Part shown: one piece after another, positions 38,111 through 49,466 of the stretch | How the letters are laid out: each line of letters starts with the position of its first letter | How positions within the stretch are numbered: position 1 is the stretch's first letter | From: Phoronis australis | Taxonomy: Eukaryota > Phoronida > Phoronidae | Assembly (NCBI GenBank): GCA_002633005.1 | Contig: NMRA01000453.1 | Coordinates: forward strand, 1-64,000 | Reading direction: 5' to 3' | Length of the DNA: 64,000 bases | Notes under the pieces: generated by a model | Databases searched by the model: none | Seen by the model: the letters and a program-made list of their open reading frames with translations, nothing else | What the model was told of the DNA's origin: nothing | Position numbers and translations under genes: made by a program

Positions 38111-41100
38111 CACACACACACACATCTAACTTATAAAATCATGATTGTTGCAAGTAATACTTGGACTGTATGTACATACCTTGATTTGGATGTAGCAATA
38201 AAACTAAAAACTAAAAAAACTACAAGTATGTACTTCAATGTTGCAGTTAAGCTTTAATTTTCAACTTTATTGCCGTGTTTTCTATTTCACCTGTTTAGGC
38301 CATGGCAAGGGTATGGAGAGATGGTCAGAGAAACAAAGTGCATATATATCGACTACTGACTACAGTAAGATTTACGTGTTTCTTGGAAGTAGAATTGTAC
38401 TCTTACTTACCATCCAGTCAGAAAGTAGATTGAACGTCTGATCTGCTGTCTGAAAAAATGACACTGAACGCTTATCAGATATTTGATTTGTCTTTGTATT
38501 GTCTGCCCCATTCTGTCAACACATCCGCCTTCATACCGCGTGAAGTCTATGGGTTTATTCCAAGGAAGTAACTTGTGTTCAGTATCTGCACAATATCTTG
38601 CCCCTAAAATACAAGGCACACAAGCAAAATCATTTTCTCTTGAGATGAGATAAGAAATCTTGTCTTGACTAGTCCCAATTCGGGGGATTTCGACTACGAT
38701 GCTGCTGTTATGTTCCAAGTGCATTCTGGGGAGGTTGTTGGCTCGTAAACTTCCAGTAACATCAGGGATAACTTTGTGGTAGTGTTATCTGATTGATACT
38801 TTGCGGATTAGGTGGTGAGATTTAACTTACGTGTGGTTGGAGGACGCATGGTTGCATTTTATGGCCCATCTGTCAGTCTTTCATTTTTTTATGATGGTTG
38901 CTTAGTCGTACTTGCTCCTAAAACATGTTGCAGTGAACCTGTGCTTTCAAAACTGATGCCCTTGAGTGATAAGTATTGCTTTTTGACATACTGCTTATAT
39001 GTCATCACGTTATCTGTCATGTCATCATGTTATCTGTCATGTTACCACGTTATCTGTCAATCAGGGCTTGGAATTTTCCGCGGAAACGCGGATTTCCGCT
39101 TTTTTCAAATGTGCTTTCCGCTTTTTTTATAATATTTCCGCGTAAAAAAAATCGGATTTGATATAAAATTTCCGCGGCAAATGCCTTTCTTACCGCGGCG
39201 TTGCAGACGACGTTCACCTCGAAAAGCGGAAGTTGCTCTTTATGTTTCGGAGGAACGTAAATTGTCAACATTGCCGAGGCATCTGGGACAGCGTGGTGGG
39301 ATTTTCAATGGCGTCTCGTGTTACTGTTAAGCGCGGCGACAAATACTGTGGCTCTGCAGCCAAAAATGTGTGGGTTGGGAGTGGACGGGCGAGCTAAAAG
39401 GACGCAGACGTATGCTACTGATGGTGGTAACGTTTTTTTTTGTTTTTTTTTAGTCCTCCCGTTTCCGCGTTTTTTGTCATTGGTCATTCCAAGCCCTGCT
39501 GTCATGTCACCATGTTATCTGTCATGTCACCACATTATCTGTCATGTCACCTCGTTATATGTCATGTCACTACGTTATCTGTCATGTCACCACATTATCT
39601 GTCGTGTCACCTCGTTATCTGTCATGTCACCAAATTATCTGTCATGTCACCACATTATATGTCATGTCACTACATTATCTGTCATGTCACCACACTATCT
39701 GTCACGTCACCACGTTATCTGTCATGTCACCACATTATCTGCCATGTCACTGGATCTGTACAAGCATGTTATCCATGTTATCCATGTTATCCACGTTAGA
39801 AAGGGATGTGAACAGCCCAGCAAAAGGCTCACATCTTGGTTCTACATTCATGTCTATTGAGCAAACAATATCTTGGCTATTGAACACAGTCTGTGCAGGT
39901 CATTTGTGCTTGTTCAATGGAAGTTAATGCAAAACCAGGGTACAAGCCTTTTGCTGGGCCGTTTGCATAACTTTCCAGTGCTCCAGGGATATATGCCAAG
40001 GGAGCTGTAATTAATATGGGAAAATGTCTGCATTTTACTGAAAGGTAACATCAAAAACAGTTCTTTTCCCTTTAAAAACTACTACTTGCATATTTACCGA
40101 TGCATTTCATGTCTCAAAATTTTGAAGTTTTCTTTTATGATCGGCATATGTCCCGAATGATATATAATAGTTCGTGTGTTGTCAGCTTGTTACCAGAGAT
40201 GAAACCAAGACCGGGGGTAGGCGATATAAGGTCATTTATTATGACTAATACAGTTACAAGTAAGGTCATTTGTATGTCAAATACTATTACAAGTAAGGTC
40301 ATTTATATGGCAAATACAATTACAAGTAAGGACATTTACATGACTAATACAATTACAAGTAAGGTCAGTTATATGACTAATACAATTACAAGTAATAGGT
40401 AGTGACTAAACATAAGTAATGTAAAATATACTAATCTCTGGTAAGATGGGCAAATGAAAAGTGCCGGCCACGTGGAGGTACAACAGAATGCCGAAAAGGA
40501 GGATGGTAGGAGGTGGGAAAAATTTAAAAGTTTTAGAACGTATGTTAACGAGGCCGGAATGAAGGAGGTGAACAGGAAACTAGGTTACAATAACAATGTG
40601 AATTCCTAAGGGCTTGTGACAATCATCAGCCTATGAGAGCCCCGGAGCTGACCAACCTCTGGGCACGTGATAACAATTAACCAATGAGGCTGGGAGAACG
40701 ACGAGTAGTCCTACACAAAGGAATTAATGGACTAGACTGAATTGAGGAGGGAAAGGAGTAAGACCAAATACACAAGAAATCTATCACCTGATCTATTTGG
40801 TCATTAAGAAGACAACATTGGAGTTGCCATATACTGACTAAGTGTAGAACTGCATTAGCCCATCAGTTGAAATGTATTCACTTGAATGCTGTCGATAGTA
40901 CAAGTTTTTTATCTTCATACTTGTTATTGTAATCATCTAATGTAATGACAAAGTTGTCTCATCCTCACACGGTGCATATGCTCATTCAGAAGAATCTCAT
41001 TCATACTGTCTCATTCATTTGGTATGAGTTAGTGACAGATAATTTTGCTTTTCTATTTATAACGAGATGTAGAAAATGTAAGCCATTAATCTTTAGAATA

Positions 41101-44100
41101 TTTATGATCAAGATTCACTTATTTGCATTGTCTTAAAGATGCAAATTAGGGCAAGCAGAAATTCTTCAAAATGGGTAAAATCTAGCTAGTAATCTTCCGT
41201 TAGGATGATCTTAATTTGGTTCTTTTGTTACAGTACTAGTATATTATTAGGAATGCTAACTCTTCATATTAAAAGCAAAACAAAATAGGGTTTCACCCCA
41301 AAACATAAACCAAAACAATGTCTTTCAAAGATGTCGTCAGGCTTTAATAAATTACATCAACCCCACTTGCACACAGTGAATAGTCTTGCAACTACTCACA
41401 GTTAAAACAAAACTTTAAGCTATAGACAGTGATCAAAATCAACATTTTCAGTCATGGAGCGGGGAAGCAATCCGAGGCTCCTTGTAGCAGTTTGTAAGGA
41501 TGGTCCTGTACTGAATTGTGAGAGGCCATAAAAAGGTAGATATGATGCAAGATTCACTTGTTGTTTTCAGGGCACAATTGAGGAGAAAATATATCAGAGA
41601 CAAATCAATAAGCAGGGTCTCAGTGGAGCAGTGGTGGATATGAAGACAGGCAGTGATATGAACTTCTCAAGGGATGATCTGAAGGTAGTGTCTCATGCTG
41701 ATAGTGCCATCAGACCTCGTTTCTTTTGAGCTTGGAAACTGTAACCATTAGCTCATACAGACATTTGGAGTTGTTAGGGGTTATTTGTCTTCAACTTTGT
41801 GGTTTTATCTTGGATGATTTTGGTAGATATCCTAGTGATTTATCCTTAATCTTCATACTACATTTCTTGTTAGTTGATCAGATAATGGATCACTCAATGT
41901 TCATTAGATAGTGCTAACGAACAAATGTACCTCGTTTTATCTTGTCATCAAGATTGAAAGCATGTCGTACACACATTTTTACATGTAGAACCCTTGTTTC
42001 ACTAGTGCCATACATATATTTGTACATGTTGGACCCTTGTTTCACTAGTGCCATGCACAAATCTACATTTAGGGCCTTCTTTCACTAGTGTCATGCACAC
42101 ATTTCAACTGGTAGGAACCTTGTTTCATAACTTTCATGCATACATTTCTACAGGTAGAACTCCTGTTCACTAGATCCATACATGCATTTTTACATGTAGG
42201 ACCCTTGATTCACTAGTGTCATACTTCTATATCTACAGGTAGGACCCTTGTTTCACTAATGCCATGCACACATTTCTGCACGTAGGACCCTTGTTTCACT
42301 AGTGCCATGTACACATTTTTACCGGTAGACCCTACACGTTTTTACAGATACAGGGCCTGTAATTTTCCTCTTTTAAAAGGATTTCTGCTTTTTTGGTTTT
42401 CATTTCATCTTATTTGCTTTCCAGTTTTCTCTTTTTTGTCTTTTTCATCATTATTTTGCCTCTATTCGTGCAAAACCTTTAAACTTTTATTTCAGTTTAA
42501 TTTTACAGCCCAAATATATTTCTATCACACAAGCCTATTTGTGGAACAAGATATCACCTGGAAAATTTTTCTCTTTTTTGTCATTCCAAGCCCTACAGGT
42601 AGAACTCTTGTTTAACTTGTGACATACATAAATTTCTTCATGTAGGACCCTTGTTTCACTTGTGCAATGAACACTTTTCTACAGGTAGGACCCTTTTTCA
42701 CTAATTACCATGTACAAATTTCTGTAGGTAGGATCTTGTTTCACTAGTGCCATGCACACACATTTTTACAAATAGGACCCTTGTTTCACTAGTACCATAT
42801 GCACATTTCTACAAGGTAGAACTCTTGTTTCACTAGTGTCGTGCACACATTTGTGCAGGTAGGACCCTTGTTTCACTAGTGCCAACTGGAAAATGTCTAG
42901 TTCCCTATTAACACTTGATTTACTGACCATTGTCATCACACAGGATATTTTTCACTTGAGAGAGGACATCGCTTGTGATACCCATGACTTGTTGGGCTGT
43001 CGGTGCCAGGATGTAGACCAGATTAAGCCTTCCATTAAATCATCACCAAAGGTGAGTTGAAGATACCATATCTTTAATCAAGCTGTTTTTCTATTAGTTT
43101 TGTTGAACCCTTATAATTTGCCATTCTACAAAGCTGCAATGTCAAAACATATGGTCATTCTTTATATGAATAACAGTTAGTGTATAAAAGTGTATTATTT
43201 TAAATAATAGTCATGGGTTATTACATAAAGGATTCACTTGGTGTGTCACATTAGTTCAATTTTTGTGCATTGTTTTTTCCAGAATAATTTATCCATGAAT
43301 GAGTTGAAAGACTGGCTTCATGTTCAAGTTGAAAATGAGGATTCTTTTGTTCAGGTAAACTCCAAATTTGTCAATCTTATAGATAGATTTTAGTCGTAGT
43401 TATACCATTTTAAAATGTAAAATACTAATCCAAATTTGCCATGATATACATAGCCTGTTGTACCTTTTAACTTTGTGTAACTACAGAAGTGCACTAATAA
43501 TAAGCAAGTAGTCTCGCTGTATGTTAGTATAACAACCAACTCCATTTATTTTCAATGGACGCAATCTGTGATCTTGCGCACAAGCCGTGACGTCACTATT
43601 CACTAGCGACACCTGGCAGACATAGCAGGTTTTACTTCGGCAAGTATGTCGTCTGGTAATCATGGTCATTTTGTCGGGATTTGGATCATCAATTTTGCTG
43701 AACTCATATTTGTGTTTAAATAAATTGAGCGCTCGTAAAACATTAACTTCAAATCTCATATTAATACTCCAGAAATAACCACCAGGCCTACTCAAAATCT
43801 ATCTCCTACTTCAACAGCAGTTTACATACTCCATGGGATGTTTCATTAAGCTTGAATGCACGCCAGCACCGCTAAAAATTTCAGTCTATGAAAATATTAC
43901 TAACTGATGTCGAAATTTTTTCGTTGTACTGGATAGTAAAATAGATGCAAGAATTTCCCATCACAATACACTAACCGGAAGCTGACTGCTAAGTTTTGAG
44001 GGTGGCCCCTCCTCTAGGATATTTCGCAAGAAAATTTCAGAGTTGCGAATCTGCTGTCTATAATCTATGGTACAACTGAATTTGTTGCTATACTGAGTGC

Positions 44101-45561
44101 AGTTTTGGAAACGTAGTTATCACCTTGGGCCAATCCATTTCACAGAATGGCAAGTGTACAATGTTTTCTCAATCATTTTGTAAGGAATCACAGAAAATTG
44201 AGTCATGAATTAAAGGAAGCTGACACTTGCTGTTTATTATCGTCAGAGTGGAGCTCATAAATGTTAATTTTTGTCTAAACAAACTGCTTCACTCTTAGTT
44301 TGAAAGTGACCATTTTTTACCAGTGGAAGCAGTGTTCAATACGACATTAATATTTCATTTTGTGGCATTTATGTGCACTCAGATTTGGTACGATTAAATA
44401 TTTAAGTTGTTTTAAACCTGTATTGTCATCCAAATCTTAAACAAGATTCATTAAATTCAGAAATTTGTGAATACTTTCGCTTACTAGCTACCCATGGCCA
44501 TCCGTAATAGAACCAGTTACATGAACTTTGTATACTTCGTGTTTGAGAAGTTTTGGATTGAGTATAGTTTCAAAAATGCTTACTAATTTTTTCTTGGTTT
44601 TTCCTGTGAAAAAATGGTGATTAACTCATTCTCAAGCTTTGTGCATGATATCTGAACCCTGATGACATGAACTGCGGCTAGTATGCGATCACTTCTTTGG
44701 AAAATTAAATTTTAAATGTATAGTTTTTCCTGTATGCACTAGGGAACACTCATTGAAGTTGACATATTTATCTAGTAACACATTTTTAGCAAAAATTAAG
44801 GACAAGATTTTTCTCACAGGCGTTTTGCTTTTACAAAGCAGCAACAACATCATATTCTTATTTCTTGCTTGATTTGAAATTAGATGACTAATAAAACACC
44901 AGAAATTCCGGGCCCTGATGGCCATAGTGTTCGAGGAGCTGGAACTAACCTGCCTTGACAAGCCAACTTAATGAGCCTGACCTGAATCAATAACAAGTTG
45001 TCAGTTCTTCTCGAGCCTTGAAATGGTTTTGTAATCCGAGTACTGTAAAATCTCACCAATTTAAGACACAATCTAGCAGACAAGTGAAATCTTACTTTCT
45101 CATTTTTTTCACAAACGACGTGCGGCACCAAATTAACACTTTTCCGTGTCCAAGCTTTGTATCATAGCTACCAATATTTCCAAAAATTGCAGACACTCAG
45201 CTATGTTGGATGCCCTTGATTAAAGGAAAAATAGCAATTTTTCAATTTTTGTCCGAAATTAATGAGATTTTACTGTAAGGAATGAAGTGAGATGATTTCA
45301 CAACTGTGGGTGGTCTATATAAAGTTATTTTTTGCATCTTTAAATAAACAATTAGAAATTGTGACTTTTGTTTTTATTCACCTCATGAGTTGCATATATC
45401 ATGTCTAGTTTTTAAGTGCCCTTGCAAAACTGCAATAGACCCTACTTGTTGCATTGTTAAATTTATTTCTAATTTTTCAGGACAAGTATCTATCACAAGC
45501 AAGCAGCAACATCTCATTCATCTTCTGGCATGAGAGTTACCAACAGCCTGTGCACAAATAG
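25738..45561 (+). CDS. RAD54B: RAD54B, SNF2-family DNA translocase for homologous recombination (24 coding exons)
   Basis: RAD54B is a nuclear ATP-driven dsDNA translocase that assists RAD51/DMC1 strand exchange. Exons: 25738-~25889, ~25980-26148, 26703-26724, 27705-27759, 28271-28358, 28838-28931, 30262-30314, 30673-30762, 31509-31663, 31988-32035, 32765-32846, 33365-33445, 33761-33910, 34087-34198, 34730-34909, 35392-35612, 36155-36322, 36934-37060, 37235-37341, 38299-38364, 41571-41684, 42944-43051, 43283-43354, 45481-45561 (TAG). Phases agree from exon 2 to the stop (2274 nt from exon 3). The start MRRSAAPSQ matches vertebrate RAD54B; a splice acceptor at 25733 precedes it, so the 5' UTR is split. 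Seen: Walker A DDMGLGKT (exon 10), DEGH (exon 13), [12 protein letters not shown] (exon 14), [12 protein letters not shown] (exon 15), LCNHP (exon 16), LDGQTP (exon 18), [11 protein letters not shown] and [11 protein letters not shown] (exon 19), ARVWRDGQ (exon 20). All helicase motifs are intact, so it is probably functional. Only the exon 1/2 junction is uncertain. Confidence 0.95.
26180..26480 (-). repeat. Copy of the CCACTAGG dispersed repeat (RAD54B intron 2)
   Basis: On the minus strand this contains two 'aaattgccactag'-type segments (complements of 'cacctagtggcaat' near 26298 and 'aactagtggcaattta' near 26451). A 27-bp direct duplication containing GTGTTCCAGTTGAGAG occurs at about 26369-26421. 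Confidence 0.55.
32030..32284 (+). repeat. 17-bp x 15 minisatellite built from the exon 10 splice donor
   Basis: Exactly fifteen 17-bp units (consensus GATATGGTACGTACTTT) begin with the last six bases of RAD54B exon 10 (GATATG, 32030-32035) and its donor. Ten units keep ATG|GT, two have GC at the donor position, and three have lost it. The array runs from the real exon end into intron 10. Open frames across it on the minus strand are artefacts. Confidence 0.95.
33496..33610 (+). repeat. 16-bp degenerate minisatellite (RAD54B intron 12)
   Basis: About seven units of the form CTTACCTGGTACATAC, decaying at both ends. It lies just after exon 12. Confidence 0.8.
38050..38125 (+). repeat. (CA)n microsatellite (RAD54B intron 19)
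   Basis: About 75 bp of almost pure CA/CG dinucleotides, upstream of exon 20. Confidence 0.9.
39005..39770 (+). repeat. 21-bp minisatellite, interrupted by a MITE (RAD54B intron 20)
   Basis: Units built of TTATCTGTCATGTCACCAC and close variants run at 39005-39061 and again at 39499-39750. A short 10-bp array of GTTATCCATG follows to about 39797. Because 21 is a multiple of three, long repetitive open frames arise (YLSCHHI repeats); they are not genes. The MITE at 39062-39498 splits the array. Confidence 0.9.
39062..39498 (+). mobile_element. hAT-like MITE inserted in a minisatellite
   Basis: 437 bp with terminal inverted repeats CAGGGCTTGGAAT and ATTCCAAGCCCTG. The flanking 8 bases are CTGTCAAT (39054-39061) and CTGTCATG (39499-39506), 6 of 8 identical, consistent with an 8-bp hAT target duplication. 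Ends of this family also occur at 1-95 and 42351-42593. No transposase; the interior is rich in TTTCCGC. Confidence 0.75.
40230..40396 (+). repeat. 33-bp x 5 minisatellite (RAD54B intron 20)
   Basis: Five units of about 33 bp with the shared core ATACAATTACAAGTAAGGTC. Its frame gives a repeated TITSKVI peptide, which is an artefact. Confidence 0.85.
41990..42895 (+). repeat. ~46-bp minisatellite, interrupted by a MITE (RAD54B intron 21)
   Basis: About fifteen degenerate units carry GGACCCTTGTTTCACTAGTG, then CCATGCACACATTTCTACAGG. The MITE at 42351-42593 lies inside it. It ends about 50 bp before exon 22. Confidence 0.9.
42351..42593 (+). mobile_element. Shorter hAT-like MITE of the 39062 family, also inside a minisatellite
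   Basis: It starts CAGGGCCTGTAATTTTCC and ends TTTTTTGTCATTCCAAGCCC, as in the 39062-39498 copy. Flanks TACAGATA (42343-42350) and TACAGGTA (42594-42601) agree at 7 of 8, a good 8-bp target duplication. The interior is T-rich and diverged. Confidence 0.65.
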
Positions 45562-46125
45562 ATTATTCTATTTGCCAATACTGTGATGTTCTAAATATTC
45601 TATAAAGCACCAATTCTGGTGCAAATCTGTCAGCAATAGGGTTTTGTAAGAGGAATTTCTGGATGGAACAACTTTCTCATGTTAAAATTCAGTATTTATG
45701 CTGCAAATTTCTCGATGAATCATCTATTTACTTTACACGTTTTAATTCAATCTTTATCGTTGGAATTTGAAGTTAGTTTTGTTTCTTGCTCAGTCTTGCC
45801 TTTTGCTGAATGTACATTTAACCAGAATTTGGTTTTGGCCTTTGAAGCAAGCACTGTGAAACTTTAGTCGGAATTAATGCTATCCTTGACATGAACTTGT
45901 GATTATATAATGATTTGAGAGTGAACAAGAACCTACAAATTCATATTATTTTGTACAACTGTGTCTAGTCTAGTCTATGGCTTTGCCACCCCTGTCAAAA
46001 GAGTTTGAATACTACTCAGAACCAGGAGACTGAACTTAACCAAAGGGTGGCGTTACCGTTTCACTGGTCTGAAAATTGTATTGTTCACTTATTATTGGAA
46101 AAAGTCTCATGACTCTTGTGACTGC

Positions 46126-46131
46126 AATAAA
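46126..46131 (+). terminator. Candidate RAD54B polyadenylation signal
   Basis: AATAAA lies about 565 bp after the RAD54B stop codon, on the same strand, with no competing gene between. Confidence 0.45.
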
Positions 46132-46139
46132 CCGATGTT

Positions 46140-47960
46140 CCATAATAAGTATGGACCATTTTGTTCTATGTCTGTGGTATGAACTATATCAGTGATAAAC
46201 TCGAAACAAAGTGGCTGCCTGTAGAGGACAGTCCGCTTTTCTATATACAAATTCTGTTGGATTGATCTTTCAGTGCACAGATGATTCCATCTCCATGCTG
46301 AGGTCATTTCCAAGGAAAAATCAAACAGTGTCACAAATCTACCCTGAAACTTTCAAAATATGAAGGCAATTGCAGGTCATGAGACCTTTTAATTTCTAGT
46401 AAAATTACTATTCCTCAGGCTTCAATACTTTGTAAATTCATACAGGTAATGTCAATTTCAACTTCCTAACCGGCCCTTTAGTAAACAAATATCTTTGCCA
46501 TATTTCATAAAGTTTTGTGACGTCATGAAGAAGCTGCAGCTATGCTTAACTAATAACAATGGATGAGATTTTCCACGATTCTGATTGGATTACATAATCT
46601 ATTGTTGCTGTTTAATTGCACTATATAAAAAACAAAGTGATCTGTTTGTCTATGGATTGCACACTGACCCTTGTGGCCTTGTCTCACGAAGAGGGTGTAA
46701 AAGGTTATGTTTTGGTGCGCTTCAGGGGTGCTTAAAAACGTCAGTCAGTGAGGTAGTTGCGAAACGTAGAAAGTGAGGGGAAAGCTTTGAAACTTGAGGT
46801 TGCCTTTGTCGAGTTGTGCAACGAAAATGTGAAATTGCGTTTAACCAGTGAAGCCAGTTTATACTCGATTCTTAGCACCCGGGGGGGGGGGGGGNGGGGG
46901 GGGCTTGGAATTGACAGACAGAGGAGCGGTAAACCTAGTATCTGGTTAAAACTCTTACAAACCCACCTTACGTCAGAAATAACTTTCGATTTAGACCTCG
47001 TGCCCTATTAAACGACCTCAGCTTCTTCCTTAATAGTTACTCTGAAATCTGTGCTTCACACTTACCGTCACGGCAAATCTCATAGGTTGCCCAGAGTTGC
47101 CTGTTTCGTTCCTCACTAATAGGGAACAATATCCCTCTGACTTTATTTTGGTCATTTTTCTCAACCCCACTTCCCACATAATTCCTCAACGCTCATCTCT
47201 TGTGTGTTCACACGCACCTTCCGTATTGTCAGTTTTCCCCGTTACTTCATTCGAGCACGTTCCGTTGTTAGACATTCCATTATTTGCGTTTAACGCTTTC
47301 CAGGTTTATCTTCACGGTATGTATTTTTCCACGTAATTTCTATTTTTGACTTGCGTAATTAACTATTATGACACTTACTAACCTTACCTTGAGGCTCCTT
47401 TTACTACGCGCACTAAAACTTCAGATCACACCACATCAAAATATGAATGACAAAAATTTAAAGTGATTCCCTACCCAGGAAAAAACTGACATGTCGTTAC
47501 ATAAGATGACCACCGTGACAATCCAACTTAGTGACTGTTCTCTTAGCAATAACGCCTTACCAGTTCTCAAACCCTGAGATAACACCTAAACTAAACCACA
47601 GGCGTCCTCAGCTTCTGATCATCCCCAATACACTACTGAGGACGATTAGAAGCTGAGGACGACTGTGATCTAGACTAGCCCCACGGCAAACCAGGTTGCA
47701 AGTTCGTCGCATAGATATCGATATATAGGCGTATCCATTGTTAACTTTGTTTTTCTTATAATAAAGATAATGGCAAACATTTATTGGTAACGGTCCGGTG
47801 CGTCCAACTAGGTACGATATCCATGCTCCCTGTATTGTTATGTCCAACAAAAACGCATGAAAGAAAGGAAAACAATGGAAGTTTCCCATAAACTATAACC
47901 AAGCGACACGCTTACGCTCCTTGCATGAATCTCGCAAATTAAACAATGCCTTGCGACGTG
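46140..47960. other. Intergenic DNA between RAD54B and XBP1, with a foldback
   Basis: No gene was recognised. A G-homopolymer with an N at 46880-46903 marks a weak assembly point. A foldback at about 47600-47668 pairs GTCCTCAGCTTCTGAT with its near complement 20 bp downstream; a related single arm lies at about 57000-57035. Confidence 0.5.
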
Positions 47961-48252
47961 CATACGACGTCATGCATTTGGCATTCAAGTGACGGAAGAT
48001 GGGGGAAAAATCGCTTAAATACAGTGTGTTGCTCGTCCCGGACGCAGTTTCCGTTGGGAATTACAATGGCGGAGACATGTCACTGGTGGCAATGACGCTG
48101 AAAAAGTCCGTGGGATAGCGAAACTGCAGACATGTCATTACATTACTGAACTCGTCTGTCTACTGGTGTTTTAAAATGTGGTCGCGTTCCTAATGAACAA
48201 CAGAAAAAGCAGGAAAATTTTAGAACAGAATGGTTATCGAGCTGCCCAACTA
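47960..48252 (+). promoter_or_regulatory. Candidate promoter and untranslated exon upstream of XBP1
   Basis: A cluster of a CRE-like GACGTCATG (~47969), an ETS-like GTGACGGAAG (~47991) and a YY1-like ACAATGGCGG (~48063) is followed by a strong donor-like site ACTAGTAAGT at ~48250. This resembles a first noncoding exon. An acceptor-like TTTATTTTTAG at 49270-49280 could receive it, which would give XBP1 a second promoter. Inferred from motifs only. Confidence 0.25.
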
Positions 48253-49283
48253 GTAAGTTTTTAAAGAGCAGAACTGAACTCTGCTTTCCGCCTGAAACTA
48301 ATTTTTATTTCAGCCACTTGCCGCTGTAAAATTGGTCTTATGTTGTTCCCTACTCTGACTTTAGAAGCTCATGATTTCTTGGGACCAAACTCATAACATG
48401 TCATGATCGTTTGGTTAAGTTCCGAGCCTGTAAAGCAAACCTGGGATAAAATTGGGATGGGTACACTTTCGTCAGTTGGGAAATTAACCTATATAAATGC
48501 AACCCATCTGAAGAGCACGTCTTTGCCAAATAATTACTTTAAAATATTTGTGAAACATGAACGTAAATTTCACTTGGTTTTTATTTACTCATGGATACTC
48601 GATATGATTTATCCATGAGGATATTCATCTAATTGTGGCGTATACTACATGCTTTTATCAGCGGCAGGCTCTTTTCTTCTTTCGTTCTCCTTGTATCATT
48701 GTGCTGCACTGCAGTTACCCCCAAATGCACGTTATAGGTTGTATGGTCGAAAAAATATTTTTATAATTATTGTTGAGAATCGTATAGGAACCTGGGAACA
48801 CCAACACGTGTGCTAATGTTTTTATTTGTTAGTAAATGCGCCATGCCGACGTGAAATAAACCTTTACTTTACTCACTTACATACGGCTGAAACCATCAAC
48901 TAAACACCCTGGCAACCGCTGGGCCACTGAGTTTGGCTAAATTAGTGAATAGAGGACAAGAACGACAACATGCTTGTGATCCGTTTCAATTTCGAGTAGA
49001 ATGAAGATTTAGGCCCCCACCTGAGTAACTAATGAGCCGTTTATAAATTACGAAGAATTTGCAACAATCATCCTGCAACATTTTCGTACTCCCCAATCTG
49101 CGGCCCACAGGAGAGTGAAAAATCCCTTGTTGCTATTTTTAGAAGGTGATTCAGCCACCTGGCAAGGTTTGCGTCAGATTCCGCTAGCGGCGCCTAGTGT
49201 ACTGTCAACAAAACTAATTCTGATTGCATCACATAGTCTATCCAATCACAACGAAAATAAATACGTCATTTTATTTTTAGCAA

Positions 49284-49302
49284 CCAATCAGAAAAAGCCA
49301 CG
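49284..49302 (+). promoter_or_regulatory. Perfect ER stress response element (ERSE) upstream of XBP1
   Basis: CCAAT (49284-49288), nine bases, then CCACG (49298-49302) matches the ERSE consensus CCAAT-N9-CCACG exactly. It lies 165 bp before the XBP1 start codon. In vertebrates NF-Y binds CCAAT and ATF6 or XBP1s binds CCACG, and XBP1 itself is an ERSE target. A second CCAAT is at ~49241, and TACGTCAT at ~49262 is a CRE/UPRE-like half site. A 2-codon upstream ORF (ATG GTA TAG, 49351-49359) follows. Confidence 0.75.
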
Positions 49303-49466
49303 ACGACGTTCAGCTGGCATAAGTCAGGAAGTATCACGACAGAAACCAAGATGGTATAGTAGGTTACAAGTTGAGAAGCAGATTTTTTGCTCCAAGTTCC
49401 TCGCGGAATCCCCAAATTTATTCCAAGGCATCAGAAGAGTTTCTTCAAGAAACAAAGAATCTGACG

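Noticed and set aside
39318-39927. Three overlapping plus-strand frames of 119-180 aa with YLSCHH repeats
   Set aside because: They arise from the 21-bp minisatellite, whose length is a multiple of three and lacks stops. They lie inside RAD54B intron 20.
39005-42895. Regular repeats that could suggest a CRISPR array
   Set aside because: Units are contiguous or degenerate without unique spacers, there are no cas genes, and the context is a eukaryotic intron.
43481-43795. 104-aa minus-strand frame in RAD54B intron 23
   Set aside because: It lies wholly inside an intron of an intact gene and has no recognisable domain; the segment looks like interspersed repeat DNA.
49371-49466. An N-terminal extension of XBP1 in the same frame
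   Set aside because: The frame opens with TTG, not ATG; the first in-frame ATG is 49467.
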